From Zantedeschia hybrid cultivar (lineage: Eukaryota > Streptophyta > Magnoliopsida > Alismatales > Araceae): a stretch of DNA of 64,000 bases. Made by a program: the position numbers and the translations under genes. The notes below the pieces were generated by a model, which was not told the DNA's origin, searched no databases, and saw only the letters and a program-made list of their open reading frames with translations. Below, one piece after another: positions 34,017 to 44,691 of the stretch. The stretch is taken from positions 41,569,734-41,633,733 of the forward strand of contig JARZZO010000014.1 in the NCBI GenBank assembly GCA_030544215.1, in the 5' to 3' direction. The first letter of the stretch is position 1. Every line of letters starts with the position of its first letter.

Positions 34017-37000
34017 ATGGCTCCTAGGAAGAGGATGCCGGTTATTTGAGAGCGGGGAGACGTCCCTAGTGGATCTGAGGCCGGTAGGCCGAGTGTAAAG
34101 CAGTTCATGGAGGCTATGATGGACACGATGGCTAGATATCAGACCCGAGACCCTAGTGAGAGTTCCAGTGCTCGGGGAGGGTCTACAGCTACACTAGAGA
34201 GATTCCTGAAGCTGAGGCCACCTCATTTCACCGGTCGTCCCGACCCTGATGAGGCTGTTCATTGGTTGAGGGAGATGGAGAAGACTTTTGATACTATAGA
34301 TTGTGCAGCAGTTGAGAGGACTCCGTTGGCTACCTTCATGTTGAAGGATAGCGCCTATGATTGGTGGACCACTTTGAAGAGTTTGTCATATGAGGATATG
34401 AGTCTCAGGGAGATTTCGTGGGAGACTTTTGTGAAGGAATTCAATGCGCAGTATTTCCCTAGGCATGTCCAGAGGGCCAAGGAATGGGAATTTATGGAGC
34501 TGACTTAGGGGAGTATGACAGTACTCGAGTACCAGGCGAAGTTTGTTTCGCTTGGGAGGTTTGTGCCTTTCATTTCAGGGGACGAGGAGCGTCGTACTGA
34601 GAGGTTTGTGGATGGACTGAGGCTCTGTCTGAGGAACTTTGTGGCATCTCACTGTTGTACATATTTGGCATCAGCGGTTAGGTGTGCAGCAGCAGTGGAG
34701 GCACAACAAAATCAGTCAGCCCCGGAGAGAGGACTGATTGTTCAGGGACCAGCTCGTGGCAGGGGTAAGGTAGCGGCAGTAGCCCCTTCGTCTGGATCGG
34801 GATCGTCGTCACTCGGCTCCATATTCTGGAGATTCTTTCGAGGCGGTGGCAGCAGTAGTGGCAGCAGCGGTAGCAACAGACCCAGGCAGGGTCAGCAGAG
34901 CCAGTCGGTGTCCAGTGCCCAGCAGGAGTCAGCTCAGAGACTTTCAGCAGTTTGTCAGCATTGCGGTGGTACTCATGATGGGACCCAGTGTCCTGGTATT
35001 CCTAGGAGGTGTTTCACTTGCGTCCAGCAGGGTCATTTGGCGAGGCATTGCCCGCAGGGGCATGGTCAGGGGCAGGGTTTAGGTGATCAGAAGAAGCCGA
35101 TGACCCAGGGAAGAGTTCTAGCTATCACCAGGAAGGAGACTCGTGCGTCCAACTTGGTGGAAGGTACACTTTCTGTCCTTGGGAATTCTGCACATGTGTT
35201 GATTGATTCGGGTGCTTCGCATTCTTTCATTTCTGAACAGTTCATAGATGTTCTTTCTGCACCCGTTGATGAGCTATCTGAAGGATTTATGGTAGAGGTT
35301 CCTTCTGGGGATTTCATGTTATCTTATAATTGTTTGAGGGATGTTCCCTTGGCCATTGAGGGCCATGAGTTACCTACCAAGTTGGTTGTGCTTGCCATTC
35401 GTGATTTTGATGTCATCCTGGGCATGGACTGGTTGGAGACTTATTATGCTGAGGTGGACTACCATAGGAAGAGAGTGCGTTTCTCTATTCCGGACATCCC
35501 GACCTTCTACTTCCAAGGTATTAGGCTCGCTTCTCGAGGTATTCTTATTTCTGCCTTTAAGGCTCAGAGGTTGCTTGTTGGTGGTTGTGGGGCCTTTCTT
35601 GCCTCTGTTGTTGTATCTGATGTTGGTGGTAGTCCCAGTCCTTGGGAGGTGCCTGTAGTGTGTGACTTTGTAGATGTGTTTCATGAGGAGTTGCCTGTCC
35701 TTCCTCCTCAGCGAGAGGTTGAGTTTACCATTGAGCTTGCACCGGGTACGGTGCCCTTGTCTAAGGCCCCGTATCGGATGGCACCAACCGAACTCGCTGA
35801 GTTGAAGGCGCAGTTGTAGGAATTGCTGGATAAGGGTTTCATTCGGCCCAGTACTTCTCCGTGGGGCGCTCCAGTTCTATTTGTCAGGAAGAAGGATGGT
35901 TCTCTGAGGTTGTGCATTGATTATAGGCAGCTGAACCAGGTGACGATAAAGAATAAGTACCCACTTCCAAGGATCGATGATTTGATGGATCAGCTGCAGT
36001 CTGCAAAGGTGTTTTCTAAGATTGACTTGAGATTTGGATATTATCAGATGAGGATCCGCGAGGTCGATATTAGTAAGACGGCTTTTAGAACTCGGTATGG
36101 ACATTATGAGTTTTTAGTTATGCCTTTTAGCTTGACCAATGCTCCAGCGGCTTTTATGGATATGATGAACCGAGTCTTCAAGGCCTATCTGGATTAGTTT
36201 GTGGTGGTATTTGTAGATGATATTTTAATATACTCTTTTTCTGAGGAAGAGCATGCCACACATCTTCGGGTGGTATTGCAGGTCCTGAGAGAGCACCAAC
36301 TCTATGCCAAGTTTAGCAAGTGTGAATTCTGGCTAGACAAGGTACACTTCCTGGGGCATGTCATTTCTGGCGAGGGCATCATAGTGGATCCAGCCAAGAT
36401 TGAGGCAGTGATGAATTGGAGCAGGCCAACGACTGTGACTGAAATCAGGAGCTTCTTGGGGCTAGTAGGCTATTACAGGCGGTTTGTCCAGGGGTTTTCT
36501 TCAATAGCGGCCCCCTTGTCAAGGTTGACTCGTAAGGGAGTTCGTTATGAGTGGACCGAAGAGTGTGAGCGGAGTTTCATGGAGTTGAAGACTCGCCTCA
36601 CTTCGGTTCCTGTGTTGGTGATTCCATCAGGTTTAGGTGGGTTTGTAGTTTATTCGGATGCATCACGCCGAGGTTTGGGTGCGGTTCTAATGCAGCATGG
36701 TAGGGTCGTGGCCTATGCTTCTAGGTAGCTGAAGAAGCATGAGGAGAACTATCCCACCCATGATTTGGAATTGGCAGCTGTGGTATTTGCACTAAAGATC
36801 TGGAGACATTACTTATATGGAGAGAAATTTCAGGTTTTTACTGATCACAAGAGCCTGAAGTATGTGTTCACACAGAGGGATCTGAATTTGAGGCAGCGTA
36901 GGTGGATGGAATTCATCAAGGATCATGACCTCGACCTTTCTTATCATCCGGGCAAGGCGAATGTGGTGGCAGACGCCTTGAGTCGGAAGACGGTCGTGTC

Positions 37001-38522
37001 ATACCTTATGATTCGAGAATGGAGATTATTTGAGCAGGTTGTGGAATCTTCCTTTCGGGTTCCACGTGAGGATGATAGAGCCGTGTTGGCCAGCTTGACT
37101 GTGAGACCAGCAGTGTACCATGCTGTGATTGAGGCTCAGAGGGCAGATGTAGAGTTACCGCAGATTCTCCAGAGACCAGAGGTGGAGTTGTGGGATGACG
37201 GTACGGTCAGGTTTAGAGGCAGACTCTATGTTTCGGCCGAAGAGGACGTGCGCAGGAGTGTCCTTGATGAGGCGCACCGTTCTAGATATGCAGTGCATCC
37301 CGGGACAACTAAGATGTATCATTGTTTGAGGAGGCACTTTTGGTGGCCTGGTATGAAGAAAGATGTGGCTGAGTATGTGGCTAGGTGCATGACTTGTCAG
37401 CAGGTTAAAGCAGAACATCAGAGACCAGGAGGGTTGTTGCAGCCCTTGCCGATTCCGGAATGGAAATGGGAGCATGTGACTATGGACTTTGTGATGGGAT
37501 TACCTGTATCCCCTAGCAGAAGGGACGCGATTTGGGTTATTGTTGATCGGCTGACCAAGTCGGCACACTTCCTGGCTATTAGGAAGGACTGGTCAGTCGG
37601 TAAGTTGGCTAAGTTGTTTGTAGATCGGATCATCTCTCTGCACGGGGTGCCTTTATCCATCGTATCAGACCGGGATCCGAGGTTTACTTCTAGATTCTGG
37701 AAGAGTTTTCAGAAGGCCTTGGACACGCAGTTGGCCTTTAGCTCGGCCTATCATCCCGAGACTGATGGGCAGTCGGAGAGGACCATTCAGACTCTGGAGG
37801 ATATGCTCAGGGCATGTTGCCTAGACTGGGGAGGTTCTTGGGAGCAGCATTTACCTACAGTGGAGTTTGCCTACAACAACAGTTATCATTCTAGTATCGG
37901 CATGGCGCCTTACGAGGCTTTGTACGGGCGACCGTGTCGATCTCCTGTGTGTTGGTCCGAGATTGGTGAGAGGCAGATAGCAGGGCCAGAGTTAGTACAG
38001 CAGTGTGCTGAGGTTGCCAGGATAGTACGGCAGAGACTGATCGCAGCTCAGAGCAGGCAGAAGAGTTATGCTGATATCTGGAGAAGACCGCTTGAGTTTG
38101 AGGTTGGAGACCACGTATTTCTCAGAATCTCACCCTCCAAGGGTGTGATGAGATTCGGGAAGCGAGGCAAGCTGAGTCCGCGATATATTGGGCCTTTTCC
38201 CACTCTTACTCAAATTGGGGAAACCGCGTATCAGCTGGCCTTGCCGCCCAGTCTTGCAGGGGTGCACGATGTGTTCCATGTTTCTTTACGGAGAAGATAT
38301 GTTCAGGATCCATCCCATGTTTTAGATTTTTCAGAGTTGGAGATCGCTGAGGATTTGTCCTTTCCAGAGTTTCCAGTTCGTATTGAGGATCGCAGAGAAC
38401 AGGTCCTTCGGAACAAGGTTGTGCCTTTGGTTAAGGTGATTTGGCAATACCGCTCCGGGGGCGAGGCAACCTGGGAGCGTGAGGACGAGATGCGGGAGCA
38501 GTTTCCTTACCTTTTCTCGTAA
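34017..38522 (+). pseudogene. Tekay-like gag-pol polyprotein with five in-frame stops
   Basis: One continuous frame of about 1500 codons from ATG 34017 to TAA 38520-38522, with no frameshift but stops at 34047 (TGA), 34506, 35817, 36195 and 36726 (all TAG). Gag carries a retrotransposon-gag domain (about 34200-34700) and two knuckles, CQHCGGTHDGTQC and CFTCVQQGHLARHC. Protease has DSGASHSF (Asp 35205-35207). RT has FVDD (36210-36221). RNase H has DASRRGLGAVLMQ and FTDHKSLKYV. Integrase has HPGTTKMYH...CMTCQQ, then catalytic SDRDPRFTSRF and TDGQSERT. A GPY/F-type and chromodomain-like tail (EQVLRNKVVPLVKVIWQYR, ATWEREDEMR) ends the protein. Every motif is intact except for the stops, so decay has been by point mutation only. 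Confidence 0.94.
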
Positions 38523-38595
38523 GTCCCCTTGTGAGCTTGTATCTCTATGTTTTGACCTCGTTAATTCTAGCAGGAAATTTCGGAGGCGAAATTCT

Positions 38596-38611
38596 TTTAA
38601 GGGGGGGAGAA
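38596..38611 (+). promoter_or_regulatory. Polypurine tract, Tekay-like element
   Basis: TTTAAGGGGGGGAGAA directly before the 3' LTR. Confidence 0.9.
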
Positions 38612-40970
38612 TGTAAGGACTGAGGTTTTCGGATCCGATTTTCGGGGTCGGACCCTGTAGTTCAGGCCCTGATGGGGCTGAGACTCTGTTCTGTTTCGCG
38701 TCGAGCCCGCGAGACGCGGTTTAAACGGCGTCCAGAATTGCAGACGCATTTTAGATTGTGCCACGTGGGTGCCACGTGGGCTGGCTTTGGGCCACGAGAG
38801 TACGGCCCCGTCGTGTCATCTGAACGGCGTCCGCAATGGACGACGCCTTTCAGATTGCGACCCTGGGTTGTCAGTGTACGGCGCCAGTCTTGTCGTCTGA
38901 ACGACGTCTCGGAAGGACGACGCGTTTCAGAGTTCTGTCAGAGCGGCCCGTCATGTCGACTGATAGGCGTCCGTACAGCTCGATGCGTTTTAGCCAGTTT
39001 CTGGTTACCCCGCGAACCCTCCTTCCTTTCCCTCATTTCTTCCTTCCCTCTCTGTCTCCTCCCTTCCTCCGGCGATTCCGGCGACGCCTCCTTCCCCTCC
39101 CTCTTTTCCTCCCACCATTTCATCTCTCCCTCCACTCCATCGACCTCCTAGCTCCCACCACTACCACCACCACCTCCTCCGCGGTGTTTTCTCTCCGGAC
39201 GGCGGCTGACGTCCCGGTGGAGTAACGACGACCTCGGCGGTACCGGCGGCGGCGTGGGGCGAGTCGGGTGGGCGGCTTGGAGCTTGGAGGAGTTCAAGTA
39301 ACCTATAGGGTGACAATTTCCGTAGTGTTTCATTTTAAAACCATGCTCTCCCTCTTGAAGCATGCTACGGATCTATGGTTTTTGGGTAGAATGAGCATGT
39401 TAGGGGCTTTTCTTGATGGGAATGGGAGTTTCTATGAATATGGATTTGAGGATTCCTTGTGATGGTTTAGTTTGTCCCTCTTCCCCCTCTGTTTTGTGTG
39501 ATTTTGGAGCTCTTGGGGATCAAAGGGGACCCTCGGGTTGAACTGCGGAACCGGGTTCCTGGCGCTAAAAGACGTCGTACATGGACGACGCCATTTAGAA
39601 TGGCGACGGGCCAGTACGACGCCTTTTAGGCAGAAATCTTCCTGTTTGAGGTTCTGTCAGTCTGGGTTTCTGGCGTTAAATAACGTCGTACATGGACGAC
39701 GCCATTTAGAATGGCGACGGGCTAGTACGACGCCTTTTAGGCAGAAATCACCCTGATTAAGGATTCTGCAAGTTTTAGATTCTGTTGTGAATGGCGTCTG
39801 AGGACAGCGACGCCTTTTGAAAAGGCGGCTTCCCAGGATGACGCATTTTACGCCAGGTCCTATGGCCGAGTTTCTGTGAACCAGTTTAAGAGACTTGAAT
39901 GGCGTCGGCCTTGGGCGACGCGATTCAAGACAGAATCACATTAATTCATGCCATTAAAACATTGTACACTGTTAGACGGTTGTTTAGTTGCTTAAATGCA
40001 TGCTTTAAATTATACTCTATGGTGATGGATTCCTTGTAACCGGATCGTACACGTGGTGTTGCATGCGACCGTGGACTCCTTACTGTGCTGTGTTTTGAGC
40101 TACTGTGGACATAGAGTGACAGTTCTAGCGCTTCATCACCCTGTGCTGGTGTGGGTGGAGCACAGCGCCGGTGTGGGTGTGGCAGGGTGACGCCTAGTGA
40201 GAGAGGGTCACCTGGTGGACCCCGGGGTTAGCTAGTACCGGTGTGGGTGTGGTACCTTTGGAGTATCACTCGTGCTGAGGGAAGGAGTAACCACCTGAGC
40301 CAGTTGGGCCGGAGTAGCTAGAGTGCTATCCGGGGGGTTACTGTTTGGTCTCAGCGGGTCGATGTTTTCCCCACCTTCGTTTGTGTGGTTGGTGTGTTCT
40401 ACCGAGACGTTGGTTGTGGGTTCCCTGGTGGACTGGTTTTAGAAATATGCATGTTAAATATATTTCAAATGCATGTGATTCATATCGAGATTTAGGAGTA
40501 GTAATTACTGCTTTACTTGTTCACTGGACTTTTAGCTGTGTTTTACACTTGTGGGTGTGTGAGTGGGCAGTGGGGATTGAAGGATCCCTACTGAGTCTTT
40601 TCGTTGAGACTCACCCCTGCGGTTTTCAGGTGAGGACTCCAGACAGACTTAGCGAGGGGTGTGCTGCTGTGTGTCGCGTGCCGTCAGTTGTTGTTCCGGG
40701 GTATGCCCCGATGTAATTGTTATCTTTATTTCTAGCCTGTATGTTTAATTATTTCTTTTCTGTTGGAGTATGTAATTATTTGCTGTATCGAGTCACATTG
40801 TAATAACTTTTAATTCCTGTATTTTCCTTTCAATTCAATGCGATGTGAATGTTTAGCTTAGTTTATTATTTATTTCCCAGACTTATTTAGATCCTGGTTT
40901 GGTTCCAAATTAATGATTCGGTACCCATTTAGTAATCGGATCCCCGATTATAGGGTGGCGGGTCGTTACA
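38612..40970 (+). repeat. Tekay-like 3' LTR
   Basis: 2359 bp, same length as the 5' copy, about 70 differences. Both G-boxes intact (38762-38767, 38773-38778). Confidence 0.95.
38762..38778. promoter_or_regulatory. Paired G-boxes in LTR
   Basis: Two CACGTG hexamers 11 bp apart start to start, about one helical turn. The pair is repeated in the solo LTR at 50944-50949 and 50955-50960. G-boxes bind plant bZIP and bHLH factors; a role in LTR activation is inference. Confidence 0.6.
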
Positions 40971-40975
40971 GTATG

Positions 40976-42600
40976 CTCTGCCTTTCACCTTCCTGGCCAC
41001 TAACTATGCCGCCGAGTACGAAGCCCTCATATCAGGCCATCGGGCCGCTAGAAGGATCGGTGCGCAGAAGATAAAGGCGTTCAATGACTCTCAGCTTATC
41101 GCCAGCTAGATCACCGGGGAGTACGAGGCCCGAGACGCATTGATGGCGTCCTATCTCCAGGTAACTCGCAAAATCATTGATGAATTCATTTCATTTGAGA
41201 TCGTGCGTATCCCTCGGGCCGAGAACACTCAAACCGATGCCCTTTCTCGGCTAGCATCAAGGCATGGTGGGGGAGGGAGCCGAATGGTCTTGGTAGAAGA
41301 GCTATCTAAGCCAAGTCTCCAAGAATCCAAGGTCATGCAAGTGAATGATTCCGAAGGAGAAACCTGGATGACTCCATTAACTGCTTTTATTCTCCGAGAG
41401 GAGCTCCCGTCCGATCCAAAAGAAGCAAGATGCATCCGGCAGCGTTCCTCTCATTTCTTAATTCTAGATGATATGTTATATAAGAAGTTATTTGGCCGTC
41501 CTCTCCTCCGATGTCTCGGCCCGACCGAAGCCAATTATGTCCTTCGGGAAGTACATGAAGGAATCTGCAGAGCGCATGCAGGAGGAAGGGCCTTGACCCA
41601 TAAACTCTTGAGGCAAGGGTACTGGTGGCTGACACTCCGAGAGGACGCAACTACTCTCGTCCGCCGCTGTGACCAATGCGAGAGGTTCGGTTCTCTCATT
41701 CAACAATCAGCAACTATTTTAACACCTCTGTCAGACCCTTGGTCGTTCGCCCAATGGGGGATTGACATTCTGGGACCTTTTCCCATTGCCACCGGCCAGA
41801 GAAAATTACTTATTGTAGCAGTAGATTATTTCACAAAGTGGGTTGAAACCGAACCCCTTGCGTCTATCATTGATAATAATGCATGGAGCTTCGTATGGAA
41901 GTCTATTATTTGCCGCTACGGCATCCCTCGGGCGATCATATCAGATAATGGCAAGCAGTTTGACAGCAACCGGTTCAAAGACAACTGTTTAAGCTTCGGC
42001 ATTCTACACAAATTCACTTCGGTAGCTCACCCTCAGACGAATGGCCAAGCCGAAGTCACTAACCGAAGCATATTACGAGGACTGAAAACTCGTCTCAGGG
42101 AAGCTAAAGGCCGATGGGTTGAAGAGTTACCGAGTGTTCTTTGGGCTTACCGAACAACAAACCGAACCCCTACCGGAGAAACCCCATTCCGAATGGCTTA
42201 TGGAGTAGAAGCAGTTATTCCTGTTGAAATCGGCCTGCCTTCACCGAGGGTTCTTGCTTATAATCCGGAGAATAATGATGAAGCCCTAAAGGATCACCTT
42301 GATCTAATAGAAGAAACCAGGGATCAACCTCGCATTCGGCTGGTAGCATACCAACATCGCATGGCGAGATATCACAACGCTCGAGTGAAGCTTCAAAGTT
42401 TTGAAGCCGGAGACCTTGTGTTGCGGAACGCCCATGCTTCCAAGCCAGCCGAAGCCGCTGGAAAGCTCTCTCAAAACTGGGAAGGCCCTTATCGGGTAAA
42501 AGAAGTAATCCGACGAGGGGCCTATCGACTGGAGACTCTCTCGGGCCAACCTCTCGCTGGTACTTGGAATGTAGAGCGCCTTCGACGCTATTTTATGTAA
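40976..42600 (+). pseudogene. Tat-like second RNase H (rest) and integrase
   Basis: Picks up the second RNase H at YALPFTFLATNYAAEYEAL, with a TAG at about 41107-41109 inside it, then runs open to TAA 42600. RNase H ends with VRIPRAENTQTDALSRLASR. Integrase follows: HEGICRAHAGGRALTHKLL...CDQCERF (zinc-binding HHCC), catalytic core WGIDILGPFP, ISDNGKQF, NGQAEVTNRS, then WAYRTTNRTPTGETPFRMAYG and a C-terminal DNA-binding part ending VERLRRYFM. The integrase itself looks intact from 41140 on. Confidence 0.92.
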
Positions 42601-43625
42601 AATGTTTTCCCAGGCTTCGACTGGACACCTTAAATGAATACTTTGTTATGAAATGTTGTGTCTGGGATTATTCTAAGTCCGTGTAAACCGTACCGGGAGT
42701 GGCATCGGCCATGCAAACCGTATCGAGAGCGGCATTATTCTAAGTCCGTGTAAACCGTACCGGGAGTGGCTTTGCGCATGCAAACCGTATCGGGAGCGGC
42801 ATTATTCTAAGTCCGTGTAAACCGTACCGGGAGTGACTTCGGCCATGCAAACCGTATCAGGAGCGACATTATTCTAAGTCTGTGTAAACCGTACCGGGAG
42901 TGGCATCGGCCTTGCAAACTATATCGGGAGCGACATTATTCTAAGTCCGTGTAAATCGTACTGGGAGTGGCTTGGGCTATGCAAACCGTATCGTGAGCGG
43001 CATTATTCTAAGTTCGTGTAAACCGTACTAGGAGTGGCATCGGCCATGCAAACCGTATCGGGAGCGGCATTATTCTAAGTCCGTGTAAACCGTACCCAGA
43101 GTGGCTTCGGCCATGCAAACTGTATTGGGAGCAGCATTATTCTAAGTCCGTGTAAACCGTACCGGGAGTGGCTTCGGCCATGCAAACTGTATCGGGAGGG
43201 GCATTATTCTAAGTCCGTGTAAAACATACCGGGAGTGGCTTTGGCCATGCAAACCGTATCGGGAGCGGCATTATTCTAAGTCCGTGTAAACCGTACCGGG
43301 AGTGGCATCGGCCATGCAAACCGTATCGAGAGCGGCATTATTCTAAGTCCGTGTAAACCGTACCGGGAGTGGCTTCGGCCGTGCAAACTGTATCGGGAGT
43401 GGCATGGTTTCGGCCCCATACAGGACCGAACTCGATTATCTTCTTAGGATGTTATGCCATTGATCCGGCTAAAGGATAGTATATCCAAGGAAAACAAAAT
43501 GCAAAAGAGGATTGTCCAAAACGGGTAAGTACAAATCAGTTCTATATATATGAGAAGTACAAAAGCAGGCCATGTACTCGGCCTCGGCAACTCAAAAGTA
43601 AAAACATCCGGGACAGGCCCCCGGA
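42601..43625. other. Tat-like 3' untranslated region
   Basis: No coding sequence in the first kilobase after integrase. It consists mainly of the 67-bp tandem repeat array (42667-43403), followed by about 200 bp before the end of the antisense gene. Confidence 0.7.
42667..43403. repeat. 67-bp tandem repeat, 11 copies, built of two half-units
   Basis: Each unit starts ATTATTCTAAGTCCGTG. Each contains two related halves, GTAAACCGTACCGGGAGTGGC and GCAAACCGTATCGGGAGCGGC, so the array is a dimer-based higher-order repeat. Copies differ by a few point changes, and there is little length variation. Satellite-like arrays in 3' regions are known for Tat elements. Confidence 0.9.
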
Positions 43626-44336
43626 TCAGCTATCGGCATCCTCGCCATCTACATTGACAAGGGAGTAGCCTGGAGACGTCGGAGGAGAAGAAGCATGGTC
43701 CGAACCTACTGTCGCATCTTCCGGAGAAGCCGGGATCCTCTAGGCCTTAAGCTGTTACCACCAAGCTAAGAGTTGATCGCCTTCTTCTTCGATGGGGAAG
43801 CCGAAACCAGTCAAATCTGTGTCCGGACAAGCCTTTTGGGCAATGGCCATCGCCAGATCGAACATGGTTGCGGCCGCTTTGGCCCCGACATCAAGCATCT
43901 CATCGGCATACTCCGGACCTTCTTTATAACTCGTCACGGCTGTGCGAGCGACGTCATCGACCTCTTTTATTTTAGCCTCCAAATCTACTTTCAGGGCCGA
44001 GACGACTTCGGCGTGACGGTGGCGTTCCTCGTCCCGCTCCTTCTCCTTGTCCTAGATCTTGGCCTTTAAAGACTCGATCTCCGCTCGGGCCCGATCCAGT
44101 TGTTTTTCGGCCTTCTCTTGGGCCTCGGAGGCTACTCGAACCACCTCCTTCTGTCTGTCCAGGTCGGACCGCAACCGCATGTTTGCCTCAATAAGGGCAT
44201 CGATGTTAGCCTCGAGGTCTCGCTACACCGAGGCCACGTTGCCCATGGCCAGATGGTCTGCGGCCTGGTCCACGTCTTAGAGTTTCCGCTGGATGAGAGC
44301 CTGACGGCGAGCGAGAGCCCCACACATGACTGCGGC

Positions 44337-44420
44337 CTACAGAAGAGAAAATGAAAAACATAAGTCAAGACAACTAAAGGAGACAGCAGAAAGAAGTAAG
44401 GATAGAGAGAGAAGTCTCAC
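44337..44420 (-). other. Intron 2 of antisense gene
   Basis: Minus strand: CATCCAA then GTGAGACT donor, TTCTGTAG acceptor before GCCGCAGTC. 84 bp, phase 0. Both sides encode the conserved frame (CVRHAIQ then AAVMCGALARRQALIQ). Confidence 0.65.
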
Positions 44421-44691
44421 TTGGATGGCATGGCGGACGCACTGCCGAGATAGACCCTCCGAAGAAAGCTCCCGTATCTTATCTTCGGCCATCGGGATGG
44501 TCAAGCCCCGAGCAAGGCGAAAAGACGTCTGGGAGTCATCCAGATTGTCATCCGTGAGGACCCCCGTGTCCGAACGCCATGGATCGTGCCCGTATTCCCA
44601 ATACATGTGGGTCCCAGACGCGGCTGGGACGGTCGAGAGGGCACGGATTGCCGGGAAATCCGGCCCATGAGGTTTCTGAGACCAGACATTT

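Larger units (their letters stand above)
31500..40970 (+). mobile_element. Tekay/Del-like Ty3/gypsy chromovirus, 9471 bp
   Basis: Two 2359-bp LTRs (31500-33858, 38612-40970), TSD GTATG, initiator-Met primer-binding site, gag-pol with integrase after RNase H (gypsy order), a C-terminal chromodomain-like segment, and a polypurine tract. The long LTRs and chromodomain fit the Tekay (Del) chromoviruses; that name is inference. LTRs differ at about 70 positions (~3%, hand count), older than copia A and younger than the Tat-like host. Two solo LTRs of the same family lie at 50459-63338. Confidence 0.93.

Noticed and set aside
42667..43403. CRISPR-like regular repeats
   Set aside because: Plant nuclear DNA. 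Units are contiguous tandem copies with no unique spacers, and they sit in a retrotransposon 3' region.
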